A stretch of 64,000 bases of DNA, taken from the NCBI RefSeq assembly GCF_012726205.1, contig NZ_JAASAE010000008.1, positions 80,873-144,872 of the forward strand. The letters run 5' to 3'. Below the pieces are notes generated by a model, which was not told the DNA's origin, did not search any database, and saw nothing but the letters and a program-made list of their open reading frames with translations. The position numbers and the translations under genes were made by a program. Source of the stretch: Rhodococcus sp. HNM0569 (lineage in GTDB: Bacteria > Actinomycetota > Actinomycetes > Mycobacteriales > Mycobacteriaceae). Positions 17,337 to 26,505 of this stretch are shown here, piece by piece; position 1 is the stretch's first letter; every line of letters begins with the position of its first letter.

Positions 17337-18497
17337 TTAGCAGGACAACAGCCCTTTCGTCCTTGCGATACTCGTCACAGCGTCCGTGACGCGCTGCTGC
17401 GAGAGCCGGCCGGAGTCCATCTCCGCCTCGAGATGATCGAGCACGCGCGGCACGTCCTCGGTGGTGAGCCAGAGCGCCGAGTCGGCCCCGGCCTCGAGCG
17501 CCGCCGACACCGCCTCGGTGATGTCGTACCGGTCGGTGATCGCCTGCATGCCACTCAGGTCGTCGGTGAACACGATGCCGTCGTAGGGGTCGGCGCCGTA
17601 GCCGGAACCGTTACGCAGCAACGACATCGCCGAAGGACTGATGCTCGCAGGGGTGCCCGGTTCGGTAAGCCCGGGCACCTCGAGGTGGCCGACCATGACC
17701 CCGACCCCGGTATGAGCCAGCTCACGGAACGGCAGCAGGTCCTTCTCGACCAGTTCGTCGATCGGCGGCGTCGTGACCGAACCACGGTGCGAGTCACCGG
17801 AACCCGAGCCGTGGCCCGGGAAGTGCTTGATGACGGGGAAGATTCCCGCATCGCGCAGACCCTGCGCGTAGGCGCCTGCGTAGTGCGTCACGAGCGCGGG
17901 ATCGTCGGAGAACGAACGGTCGCCGATGACCGCGTCGTCGGGCTGCGCACTGACGTCGACGTCGGGCGCGAAGTCGACGGTGATACCGAGGCTCGCGAGT
18001 CCGCGTCCCCGTTCGAGCGCCATCTCGTACACCTCGTCCGCGGACATCGTGCGCGCCGCTTCGCGGGCCGACGGGTCGGCCCCGAGTAGGTCCTCGACGC
18101 GCGACACGCGTCCGCCCTCCTCGTCGATCGTCACCATGACGGGCAGCTCGGACGCCGCCTGCACCCGGGGCACCTCGCGGTTCGCGAGCATCGACTCGTC
18201 GGTCCAGCTGCCGACGAACACGCCGCCCACTCCTTCGTCGCGCACCACCGACACCGCGTCGTCGGTGTCGGTGACACCGACGGTGAGCATCTGCGCGAGC
18301 TGCTGGCGCCGGGTGAGCGAGGACAGCAGGTCGGCGCCGCACTGCTCGGGGGCCGCCGCGCTGGTCGCCGCGTCGCCGGTGCGCGACGGCGGCGCGTCGG
18401 ACGAAGGCTGCGGGTCGGGCGTCTGAGCGCCACCTGCCGAACAGCCCGCCAACAGACCGGCGCACGCGGACAGGGCGAGCGCGTACTTGAACCTCAT
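17337..18497 (-). CDS. lpqI: Lipoprotein beta-N-acetylhexosaminidase LpqI (GH3, NagZ-like)
   Basis: 386-residue lipoprotein that removes GlcNAc from peptidoglycan fragments. The lipobox LAGC puts the lipidated Cys at residue 19. The GH3 domain shows KHFPGHG (224-230), then Asp235/His237 of the mobile acid/base loop, and the nucleophile Asp in IVFTDDLSGM. I chose the ATG at 18497 since it gives the lipoprotein signal; earlier in-frame codons would bury it. Matches Rv0237 in sequence type and position. Acts outside the membrane in muropeptide recycling. Confidence 0.93.
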   Translation of the reverse strand: MRFKYALALSACAGLLAGCSAGGAQTPDPQPSSDAPPSRTGDAATSAAAPEQCGADLLSSLTRRQQLAQMLTVGVTDTDDAVSVVRDEGVGGVFVGSWTDESMLANREVPRVQAASELPVMVTIDEEGGRVSRVEDLLGADPSAREAARTMSADEVYEMALERGRGLASLGITVDFAPDVDVSAQPDDAVIGDRSFSDDPALVTHYAGAYAQGLRDAGIFPVIKHFPGHGSGSGDSHRGSVTTPPIDELVEKDLLPFRELAHTGVGVMVGHLEVPGLTEPGTPASISPSAMSLLRNGSGYGADPYDGIVFTDDLSGMQAITDRYDITEAVSAALEAGADSALWLTTEDVPRVLDHLEAEMDSGRLSQQRVTDAVTSIARTKGLLSC

Positions 18498-18717
18498 GTA
18501 CTCCGACGGTATCGGAAAGATAACGACGCGCCGCGCCGGGGAGACCCGCGTCACCCCGCCCACACCGTCGACGCCGGACCGAACCGGCTCGCCGTGCGCG
18601 CCTGAGATCGTTGGTGACCGGGCCTTCTGTTGTTAATCTGAGCGTGTCGTCGGGCCGGTTCCCCTGCCGGCCGCGAACCACCGGCCGCACCGGCTGGAAC
18701 CACCGGGAGGTGTCGTC

Positions 18718-19191
18718 ATGCCCGCCGATCTGGCGATGATCGCCTACGACGGAACGGACAACGCGAAGCGCGCCGTTCGGTACGCCGCCCGTTTTCTCGG
18801 CACCCGTCGCGTCGTCGTCGTCACCGCATGGGAGCCCATGGTCCGCCAGGCCGCGCGCATGTCGGGACTCTCCGGCGTACTGCAGCCCGAATGGGTGCCC
18901 GACGAGGAAGCCGAGGACGTCGCTCTCACCGACGCCCGCGCCCTCAACGACGAGGGCGTCGCACTCGCACGGGCCGAGGGCCTCGATGCCGAGGGCAAGT
19001 GCACCGAATGCAGCACGACCATCTGGAATGCGCTGGTCGAAGCGGCCGACGAGATCGATGCCGATCTGGTGGTGAGCGGCACGCGCGGGCTCACCGGGCT
19101 CCGCGCGCTGCTGCAGAGCAGCGTCGCCGACCACGTGCTCAAACACAGCCATCGGCCGGTCCTGATCGTGCCGCCGGGCCGCGACGACTGA
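18718..19191 (+). CDS. Universal stress protein, single domain
   Basis: 157-residue UspA-fold protein. The nucleotide-binding motif near the C-terminus reads SGTRGLTGLRALLQSSV, close to the G-x2-G-x9-G-[ST] pattern of ATP-binding members, followed by HRPVLIVPP. It has two neighbouring Cys (KCTEC), unusual for the family and possibly redox or metal sensitive. Strong GGGAGG before the ATG. It is divergent from lpqI and stands before the aftD unit; no functional link is evident. Confidence 0.88.
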   Translation: MPADLAMIAYDGTDNAKRAVRYAARFLGTRRVVVVTAWEPMVRQAARMSGLSGVLQPEWVPDEEAEDVALTDARALNDEGVALARAEGLDAEGKCTECSTTIWNALVEAADEIDADLVVSGTRGLTGLRALLQSSVADHVLKHSHRPVLIVPPGRDD

Positions 19192-19301
19192 TGGCACCTG
19201 CGCCTGCCGCCCACCACCTCGCTTCGTGCGCCGGGGCGAGGCGTGGGCCACACCGCGCAGTCACGGATTCGTCAACGGGTGATACCTTGGCCGTGATATT
19301 T

Positions 19302-19324
19302 CGTGCGCGGCTCCTCCGCGCACG
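19302..19324. terminator. Small hairpin before the DUF2613-aftD unit
   Basis: Perfect 9-bp arms CGTGCGCGG / CCGCGCACG with a 5-base loop, 110 bp after the universal stress gene and 29 bp before the DUF2613 start. Could end the first transcript or sit in the leader of the second. Confidence 0.5.
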
Positions 19325-19352
19325 CCGATGAGCAATACGGTGGGAGACACGA

Positions 19353-19526
19353 ATGCCGAAGTTCCTGATGCCCGGTGTGGTCAGCGCTGCGGTGGGAGCG
19401 GTCCTCGGCGTCGTCGCCGTCTTCGGCGTGACCGCGGCTGCATCCGACAACACCCGCCCGGAGATCGACCGCAGCGGCAACGCCGACTCGTCGCTGCTGA
19501 ACCAGGTTGAATACGGCAGCCGCTGA
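19353..19526 (+). CDS. DUF2613 small membrane/secreted peptide (Rv0236A-like)
   Basis: 57 residues starting MPKFLMPGVVSAAVG, with one hydrophobic stretch (about 8-30) and a short polar tail ending NQVEYGSR. The ATG is preceded by GGTGGGAGA. M. tuberculosis has a 57-residue protein in the same place before aftD (Rv0236A), so the pair is conserved. Its stop lies inside the aftD start region: the two overlap by about 20 bases, implying coupling. Function unknown; perhaps an accessory subunit of AftD, which is inference. Confidence 0.85.
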   Translation: MPKFLMPGVVSAAVGAVLGVVAVFGVTAAASDNTRPEIDRSGNADSSLLNQVEYGSR

Positions 19527-22500
19527 CGGCGCAGAACACGTTCCCTCCCGCCCGCTGCGGGCTCGGATCGACCGACGCCCGCTGAGCAGGCGCTGGCTCG
19601 CCGCGGCGAGTGTGATCGCGTTCGTCGTCTCGTTCGCGCAGTCACCCGGCCGCATCGCGGCCGACACCAAGTACGACCTCACCGAGAATCCGCTCGGCTT
19701 CCTGGGGCGTGCCGCGCACCTGTGGAGCAGCCAGGCCCCGACGGGCCAGGTGCAGAACCAGGCGTACGGCTACTTCTTCCCGCACGGCGCGTTCTTCGCG
19801 CTCGGTGATCTGCTGTCGATCCCGGCGTGGATCACCCAGCGCGCGTGGTGGGCTGTCCTGCTGATCGTCGGATTCTGGGGCATCGTCCGCCTCGCGGAAG
19901 CGATCGGCGTCGGCAGCCGCACGTCCCGTGTCGTCGCCGCGGCCGCGTTCGCGTTGTCGCCGCGGGTCGTGACGACGCTCGGTTCGATCTCGTCCGAGAC
20001 GCTCCCGATGATGCTCGCGCCCTGGGTGCTGCTGCCCGTCGTCGTGGCGCTGCGGCCGGGCGAGCCGCCCCGGTCGATGCGCAGCCTCGCCGCGCGGTCG
20101 GCGGTCGCGGTCGCACTGATGGGCGCGGTCAACGCGGTCGCGACGCTCGCTGCGTGCCTCGTCGCCGTCGTGTGGTGGCTCGCGCACCGCCCGAGCCGTC
20201 GCTGGTGGGTGTTCACCGGGTGGTGGGCGCTGTTCGTCGCGCTCGCTGTCGCCTGGTGGATCGTGCCGCTGCTGCTGCTCGGGTCGGTGTCGCCGCCGTT
20301 CCTCGACTACATCGAGTCGTCGGGTGTCACGACGCAGTGGGCCTCTCTCGGCGAGATCCTGCGCGGCACCGGCAGCTGGACGCCGTTCGTGTCCCCCGAA
20401 CGGATCGCGGGCGCGGTGCTCGTCACGCAACCCGCCGCGGTGGTCGCGACGGGTGTCGTCGCAGCGGCGGGTCTGGCCGGTCTCGCGATGCGGGCGATGC
20501 CCGCCCGCGGCCGGCTCGTGTTCGTCCTGTTCGTGGGGCTCGCCGGCCTGTCCATCGGCTATGTCGGCGAGCTCGCGGGGCCGTTCGCGGAGAGCGTCCG
20601 CGTCTTCCTCGACGGAGCGGGCGCGCCGCTGCGCAATGTGCACAAGCTCGAACCGCTCGTGCGGTTGCCGATCGCACTCGGCCTCGCGCACCTGCTCGCG
20701 CGGGTGCCGCTGCCCGGTTCGGTGCCCACACAGCGGTGGCGCAGCGCGCTCGCGCATCCCGAACGCGAGAAGTCGGTGGCCTTCGCGACGCTCGTACTCG
20801 TCGCGCTCGTGCTGTCGACGTCGCTCGTGTGGACCGGCAAGCTCGCGCCGCGCGGCACCTACACCGAGGTACCCCAGCACTGGCACGACGCGGCGCAGTG
20901 GCTCGAGGACCACGCGTCGGGCGACTCTCCTGCGACCTCCCAGCGCGCCCTCGTCGCACCGGGCGCGCCGTTCGGCATCCAGACGTGGGGGCTCACGCGC
21001 GACGAACCCCTGCAGGCGCTCGCGTCGACACCGTGGACGGTGCGCGACTCGGTGCCGCTCACGCCGCCCGGCGCGATCCGGGCGATGGACTCGGTGCAGC
21101 GCCTGCTCGTCGACGGCCGTCCCTCCGACGGCCTCGCGCGCACCCTGCTCGGCCAGGGCATCTCCTACCTCGTCGTCCGTAACGACCTCGACCCGGAGAC
21201 CTCCCGGTCGGCGCGGCCGATGCTCGTGCACCAGGCCGTGAACGGTTCTCCCGGGTTCGAGAAGGTCGCCGAATTCGGGGACCCCGTCGACGGACAGGAA
21301 CCCCACGACGTCGTCGAGGACGGCGACCTGCGGCCCGCCTATCCGGCCGTCGAGATCTATCGCGTCGGCGATCCGGTCTCCGGCGAGACGGCGACCGTGG
21401 GTCCCTACACGAGCGAGCTCGCGGACGTGGCGCGCGTGCAGGGCGGGCCCGAGTCGCTGCTGCGGCTGCACGAGAGCGACGCGATAGCCGGTCCCGTCCT
21501 GACCGCCGCCGATGCGGCCCGCGCGGGACTGCCCGTCGACGACGTCCTCGTCACGGACACTCCCCGCAACCGCGAGACGGACTACGGGCAGGTCGACAAC
21601 CACAGCTCGGGGCTGCGCTCGCCGGACGAACCGCGCCGCACGTTCAACGAGGTCCCGGACTATGCGGTCCCGGACACTCCCCGCGTCGAGGGCGAGTGGA
21701 GCGGCGCGACGATCACGACGTCCAGTTCGGCTTCCGACGCGACCCAGCTCGGTGGCGCCGCACCCGGCGCGAGCGCCGCGGCAACCGTCGACGGCGACCC
21801 CGCGACCGGGTGGTTCAGCAATCTCAGCGAGACCGCACGCGGCCAGTGGCTGCGTGTCGACCTCGACCATCCGGTGCCCAGCGGGCTCCTGCACATCACG
21901 ACGAGCCCGAACGCGCTCGGCCCACCCGTCAAGTGGATGGAGGTGTCGACACCGAACGGGTCGACCGCCGTCAAGATCGACAAGCCCGGCGAACCGGTCA
22001 CCGTGTCGCTGCCCGGCGGTTCGACGCCGTGGGTGCAGATCACCGCGATGCGCACCGAGAACGGGTCGGCGGGCGTGCAATTCGGCATCAGCGACGTGCA
22101 GGTCGAGGACTTCTCGGACCGGGCCGCACCGGTCATGGTGCCGATCGAGCACCGCACGGCGCTGCCACCGACGCCCGACGGCGCCCGCGTCGACGGCTGG
22201 CACCTCTCGCAGGAGTTCCCGGGCAGGCGCGCGTGTGCCGACGCACCCGACCGGGTGCGGTGCGGCGGCGCCTTCCCGATGCCCCCGGAAGAGGGCGGCA
22301 CGTTCGAACGCACGCTGTCGGTGCCCGACGCGACGACGGTCTCGCCAGGGCTGACCGTGCGCGCACATGCGGGTGCCCGCCTCGAAGAACTGCTCGCCGA
22401 TCCGTCCCGCGCGAGCGCAACCGGACCGAGCGACGTCGCCGACCTGCGGGGCGCCGCATTCGCCGCGACGGACGGCGACGTGCGCACCGCGTGGACGGCG

Positions 22501-23814
22501 CAGCAGAAGACCGTCGGCGGCAGCGGACCACTGCCGACCCTCACGATCGAACTACCCGAACCCACCGAGGTCGCCGCGCTCGACCTCGCCCCGAGTCTCG
22601 GCAAGCTGCCCGCCGCACCCACCCGTGTCGCGGTCGACCTCGGCTCCGGGACGCAGGTGCGCGACGTCGAGGACGACCGAGTCGACCTCGAGCCGCACGT
22701 GACGCAGCGCATCGTGCTCAGCCTCGTGTCGTCGGAAGAGGTGTGGGGACCGAACCCGTTCGGCTACAACGAGCGCCAGCCCGGTGGCGTCGCCGAGGTC
22801 ACCGTGCTCGGTCCGGACGGGCAGCCCGTCGCGGGCTCGGGCCCGCGTGCCGACGCAGGCGCGCGTGTCGTCACGGTGCCGTGCGAGACCGGGCCGACGC
22901 TCCGGGTCGGCGAGCAGACCGTGCGGCTGTCGGTGAGCGGCACGGTCGACGACCTCCTCGCGGGCCGTCCGGTCGCCGCCACCGCGTGCGATCCGGCCCC
23001 GCTCGCGCTCGCCCAGGGCCGCGTCGACGTGTCGGTCGACCCGACGCCCGCATTCTTCGTCGACGCACTCGACCTTCGCCCCGACGGCGGCGCCGTCTCC
23101 GGCACGGGCGCGCAGCGTGTCCCGGCGGACACCACCACGTGGAGCAACCAGCACCGCGAGGTGACGGTCGACGCGCAACGCGACCAACTGCTCGTGGTGC
23201 CCGAATCGACCAATGTCGGATGGAAGGCATCCGCACCGGACGGCAGCGAACTCGTACCGGTCGTCGTCGACGGCTGGCAGCAGGGCTGGGTGCTGCCCGC
23301 AGGCACGCACGGCACCGTGACGCTCGAGTACACGGCCGACACGTGGTATCGCGGCACGGTCTTCGGTGGTCTCGCGCTCCTGATCCCGCTGCTCGTGTCG
23401 GCGCTGTGGCCGTCGCGCAGGCCGCGCGGTCACGGCGCTGCGCCGCGGCCGTGGCGCAGCACTCTCGTCGCACTGCTCGGCGTGCTCGCGACGACCGGAA
23501 TCGTCGCGGGCGTCCCCGGGGTCGTGACGACACTCGTGGTGGCCGCGGGCGCGGCGCTCGTGGCCCGCACCCGCGGTAAGGCGGTCGCGGCGCGAGGGCT
23601 CGTCGTGCTCACCGGGCTCGCAGGGGGCGCCGGCTTCGCGGTGCTCTCGACCGGTCCGTGGCGGTCGTCCGACGGGTACGTCGGGCACTCGTTCTGGGTT
23701 CAGTTCCCGTTGCTCGTCGCGCTCGCCGCACTCGGCGTCGCCGTCGCGCCCGCATCCCGCCTGCTGATCCAGCGGTTGACGGCGCGGCGGGCCGGTTCCT
23801 CGACCAAGGCGTAG
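19507..23814 (+). CDS. aftD: Alpha-(1->3)-arabinofuranosyltransferase AftD
   Basis: Very large membrane glycosyltransferase (1435 residues) of the GT-C superfamily, which uses decaprenyl-phosphoryl-arabinose to branch the arabinan of arabinogalactan and lipoarabinomannan on the outer face of the membrane. The N-terminal DUF3367 region has about ten transmembrane helices (30-470) with ADTKYDLTENPLGFLG in the first external loop; the middle is periplasmic with discoidin/carbohydrate-binding-like domains (about 740-860 and 960-1080), and four to five helices follow at the C-terminus (1290-1425). Start is a TTG overlapping the DUF2613 gene. The 3' end overlaps the convergent acyltransferase by 115 bp. 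Confidence 0.95.
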   Translation: MNTAAADGAEHVPSRPLRARIDRRPLSRRWLAAASVIAFVVSFAQSPGRIAADTKYDLTENPLGFLGRAAHLWSSQAPTGQVQNQAYGYFFPHGAFFALGDLLSIPAWITQRAWWAVLLIVGFWGIVRLAEAIGVGSRTSRVVAAAAFALSPRVVTTLGSISSETLPMMLAPWVLLPVVVALRPGEPPRSMRSLAARSAVAVALMGAVNAVATLAACLVAVVWWLAHRPSRRWWVFTGWWALFVALAVAWWIVPLLLLGSVSPPFLDYIESSGVTTQWASLGEILRGTGSWTPFVSPERIAGAVLVTQPAAVVATGVVAAAGLAGLAMRAMPARGRLVFVLFVGLAGLSIGYVGELAGPFAESVRVFLDGAGAPLRNVHKLEPLVRLPIALGLAHLLARVPLPGSVPTQRWRSALAHPEREKSVAFATLVLVALVLSTSLVWTGKLAPRGTYTEVPQHWHDAAQWLEDHASGDSPATSQRALVAPGAPFGIQTWGLTRDEPLQALASTPWTVRDSVPLTPPGAIRAMDSVQRLLVDGRPSDGLARTLLGQGISYLVVRNDLDPETSRSARPMLVHQAVNGSPGFEKVAEFGDPVDGQEPHDVVEDGDLRPAYPAVEIYRVGDPVSGETATVGPYTSELADVARVQGGPESLLRLHESDAIAGPVLTAADAARAGLPVDDVLVTDTPRNRETDYGQVDNHSSGLRSPDEPRRTFNEVPDYAVPDTPRVEGEWSGATITTSSSASDATQLGGAAPGASAAATVDGDPATGWFSNLSETARGQWLRVDLDHPVPSGLLHITTSPNALGPPVKWMEVSTPNGSTAVKIDKPGEPVTVSLPGGSTPWVQITAMRTENGSAGVQFGISDVQVEDFSDRAAPVMVPIEHRTALPPTPDGARVDGWHLSQEFPGRRACADAPDRVRCGGAFPMPPEEGGTFERTLSVPDATTVSPGLTVRAHAGARLEELLADPSRASATGPSDVADLRGAAFAATDGDVRTAWTAQQKTVGGSGPLPTLTIELPEPTEVAALDLAPSLGKLPAAPTRVAVDLGSGTQVRDVEDDRVDLEPHVTQRIVLSLVSSEEVWGPNPFGYNERQPGGVAEVTVLGPDGQPVAGSGPRADAGARVVTVPCETGPTLRVGEQTVRLSVSGTVDDLLAGRPVAATACDPAPLALAQGRVDVSVDPTPAFFVDALDLRPDGGAVSGTGAQRVPADTTTWSNQHREVTVDAQRDQLLVVPESTNVGWKASAPDGSELVPVVVDGWQQGWVLPAGTHGTVTLEYTADTWYRGTVFGGLALLIPLLVSALWPSRRPRGHGAAPRPWRSTLVALLGVLATTGIVAGVPGVVTTLVVAAGAALVARTRGKAVAARGLVVLTGLAGGAGFAVLSTGPWRSSDGYVGHSFWVQFPLLVALAALGVAVAPASRLLIQRLTARRAGSSTKA

Positions 23815-24899
23815 CTCGCGGACGCGACGGCGATGCTCAGCACCACCGTGCCGGCCAGGACCACCACGAAGTTGCCGCCGAACGCGCGCACCCCGAACAT
23901 CGGGAAGACGACCGCGAGCACCGCGAGATGCCACACGAAGATGCCGTAGGACCAACGGCCGATCGCGAGCGCGGCCGGGCTCGCGAGGAAACGGTGCGTG
24001 CCCTCGCCCAGCACGAGCGGCGCGAGCAGTGTGAAGCTCATCACCGCACCGAGCGCGATCTTGATCGAGTACTGCCACGGCTCCGGGTCCGCGAGCCCCG
24101 GCGGGCCCGCGAGCTCGGTGGCGGCGAGGCCGAAGGCGACCGCCGCCACGAGCGTCATCACCGCGCGATGCGACCCGATGCGGTGCACGAATCCGGGCGC
24201 GCTCACGACCAGCTCGGCGAGCACCATGCCCGCGCCGAACCACGGCAGGTAGCCGGGCAGCCAGTTGTGGTGCGTGATGTGCTCGGGCGTCGGGATCGGC
24301 AGGTAACCCCACACGAGGCTCGCGGCCATCACGGCGAGCATCACCGGGATGCGCCATCGGGCGGCCGGCCCGCGCAGCCGGACGAATGCGAGCGCGATGA
24401 ACGGCAACACGAGATAGAAAGCCACCTCGACCGACAGGCTCCACATCTGTGTCAGGCCGTCGGTGAGGGTGAGCGGCACGAACACCTGCAGCAGACCGAG
24501 ATTCGCGGCCCACGTGCGCAGGCTGCCGCCGTTCGCGTTCGGCAGGAACAGCAGCACGAGCGTGACGCACACCCAGTACGCGGGCAGGATTCGCGTGGCG
24601 CGCGAGAGCCAGTAGCGCAGTATCGGACGCGGCGTGCCCATGCCGCGGGCCGCGGCGGCGTGCGGCCGCCACAACAGGTAACCCGACAGCGCGAAGAACA
24701 GTGCCACCGCGAGGTCGAACCGGCCGAGGACGCGCCCGACGACGGCGGGGTCGTGCGTCGCCGTCTGGAACGCCACGTGCGTGACGACGACGCCGAGGGC
24801 CGCGAGACCGCGCATCCCCTCGAGCGCGGGCACGAACTCGCGCGCCCCCGCGGGGACGCGGCCCGCGTCGCGGGCGTCGACGACGTCGGTAGCGGTCAC
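23700..24899 (-). CDS. Acyltransferase-3 family membrane protein (Rv0228-like)
   Basis: 399-residue integral membrane O-acyltransferase with about ten helices. The family His is in VVVTHVAF, and SRATRILPAYW holds the RxxR-type motif after helix 3. Such enzymes move acyl groups across or onto outer-leaflet sugars. Its position next to aftD and the DUF3068 gene matches Rv0228; a corynebacterial relative (TmaT) acetylates trehalose monomycolate before MmpL transport, so a similar task is possible here, but I cannot confirm orthology. The last 38 codons overlap the end of aftD. The region before its start carries palindrome copy 5. Confidence 0.88.
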   Translation of the reverse strand: MTATDVVDARDAGRVPAGAREFVPALEGMRGLAALGVVVTHVAFQTATHDPAVVGRVLGRFDLAVALFFALSGYLLWRPHAAAARGMGTPRPILRYWLSRATRILPAYWVCVTLVLLFLPNANGGSLRTWAANLGLLQVFVPLTLTDGLTQMWSLSVEVAFYLVLPFIALAFVRLRGPAARWRIPVMLAVMAASLVWGYLPIPTPEHITHHNWLPGYLPWFGAGMVLAELVVSAPGFVHRIGSHRAVMTLVAAVAFGLAATELAGPPGLADPEPWQYSIKIALGAVMSFTLLAPLVLGEGTHRFLASPAALAIGRWSYGIFVWHLAVLAVVFPMFGVRAFGGNFVVVLAGTVVLSIAVASASYALVEEPARRAVNRWISRRDAGATATPSAASATSNGN

Positions 24900-24973
24900 C
24901 GCACCAGTGTGCCCGTAACCGCCGGTCAGCCGGGGCCCACCCCGGCTGGATCACCATCGTCACGCTCGTCCGT

Positions 24974-24987
24974 TTACTATCCGGTAG
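24974..24987. promoter_or_regulatory. Shared 14-bp palindrome, copy 5 (acyltransferase / DUF3068 promoter)
   Basis: TTACT-ATCC-GGTAG in the divergent promoter, 75 bp before the acyltransferase start and 132 bp before the DUF3068 start. Same pattern as the fad-gene copies. Inferred operator. Confidence 0.5.
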
Positions 24988-25119
24988 GGAGCGTGCAGCC
25001 TGTCGGCTGTTAGTGTTCTGCCTCACGTGGCGTCGATGTGGGCTCCATGCGAGCCGTGCGGCCCGGCTGCCGGTGAGGAAACGTCGATATCGACAACCCT
25101 GATGTTAAGGAGAGACAGC

Positions 25120-26349
25120 ATGGCGGAGCGCTCTGGGCCGAGCCGGGTAATCGCGCTGATCCTGGTTGGCCTCGGTGTCTTCCTGTTGGCCGTTGCAATT
25201 CTTGTACCCGTATACAGCAAGGGCAAACTCGCGAAGACACCGCTCGACCTGGAGGTCACCACGATCGCCGAAGGTACGGGCAAGGTCCTCGACGCCAAGT
25301 CTCTCACCGACCAGGAGCCCGGCCCGAAGGTCGACGAGGACGTCCCGATCATCGCGCAGCGCTATGTCACCACCGAGGACCCGTCGAACGCCGACGACAT
25401 CACGGTGCAGGCGGGCCAGACGGTGCGCCGCACCGACAAGCAGGGCGACACCGGCCTGCTGACGGCGTCGGTCGACCGCGTCACGATGGACCGCAAGTCG
25501 TCGATGCCGACGAACGATCCGGTCGGCACGGTGCAGACGTCCGCCGACGCGCCCGCGCTCGAGGTCGAGCGCGACGGCCTTCAGTACAAGTTCCCGTTCG
25601 ACTCCAAGCAGGAGACCTACCCGTACTGGGATCTCAACGCCCGCGAATCGTCGCCCATCGACTTCGTCGAGGAGACCGAGATCAACGGCCTGAAGGTCTA
25701 CCACTACAGCCAGGAAGTGGGCCCGTTCGACCTGTCGAAGGCCGATCCGTCGGCTCCCACGAACAAGCTGCAGCTGCCAGCATCGGCGTGGGGCGTCGAG
25801 GGTGGCGAGCTGCCGATCACGATGACCCGCTGGTACACCAACACGCGTGACCTGTGGGTCGAGCCGGAGACGGGCGTCGTCGTCAAGGGCCAGGAACAGA
25901 TCCACCAGTACTACGCGCGCAATAAGGCGCGGCCCGAGATCGACGTGCTCGACGTCTCGCTGCCGTTCAACGAAGAGACCATCGAGTTCCAGGCGCAGCA
26001 GGCACGCGACGGCATCGACCAGCTCAACACGTTCGCACGCACGCTGCCGATCGTCGCGGGCATCGTCGGCGTCATCGCCCTGATCGGCGGCGTCGTGCTC
26101 GGCCTGCGCAGTGGCCGAGGCCGCGACGGCGAGCCCGTCCCCGCGGGTGGCCCGGTTCCGCCGAACGGTGGCGACGACACCGCGGCAGCACCCACCGAGC
26201 AGTTCGGCCGCTCCGACTACGCCGACCGCAACTACGGTTCCGCGGACTCGGACGCCGAGACCACCGAGATCCCGCGCGACTGGAACGGTGCGAGCGACTC
26301 CGAGACGACTCAGCAGATCCCGCGTACCGATCCCGATCGCGACCGGTAA
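25120..26349 (+). CDS. DUF3068 / PorA-family envelope protein (Rv0227c-like)
   Basis: 409 residues. One N-terminal transmembrane helix (about 10-30), a large external domain (30-310), a second helix (about 312-335) and a disordered acidic C-terminal tail. Start chosen at the ATG preceded by AAGGAGAG. M. tuberculosis Rv0227c belongs to the same family and neighbourhood; the family name PorA comes from automatic annotation, and porin activity is not shown. Two helices bracketing an exported domain suggest a scaffold or receptor in envelope assembly. Strong terminator follows. Confidence 0.88.
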   Translation: MAERSGPSRVIALILVGLGVFLLAVAILVPVYSKGKLAKTPLDLEVTTIAEGTGKVLDAKSLTDQEPGPKVDEDVPIIAQRYVTTEDPSNADDITVQAGQTVRRTDKQGDTGLLTASVDRVTMDRKSSMPTNDPVGTVQTSADAPALEVERDGLQYKFPFDSKQETYPYWDLNARESSPIDFVEETEINGLKVYHYSQEVGPFDLSKADPSAPTNKLQLPASAWGVEGGELPITMTRWYTNTRDLWVEPETGVVVKGQEQIHQYYARNKARPEIDVLDVSLPFNEETIEFQAQQARDGIDQLNTFARTLPIVAGIVGVIALIGGVVLGLRSGRGRDGEPVPAGGPVPPNGGDDTAAAPTEQFGRSDYADRNYGSADSDAETTEIPRDWNGASDSETTQQIPRTDPDRDR

Positions 26350-26356
26350 CAGCACT

Positions 26357-26396
26357 CACCGATGCCCCCGTCCCTCATGGGACGGGGGCATCGGTG
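26357..26396. terminator. Terminator between DUF3068 gene and flippase gene
   Basis: Perfect 18-bp arms (26357-26374 and 26379-26396) with a 4-base loop, then TTTCC. Convergent genes share it. Confidence 0.9.
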
Positions 26397-26505
26397 TTTC
26401 CGGGGACTCGAGACTCGTTCGTCGTCGCTCGGTGCCCGCTCGGTACCCACCCCGCTGTGCGCACTTTGCGAGTCCAGGTGCGCCGAAATCGCTCACGGGG
26501 GCGGG

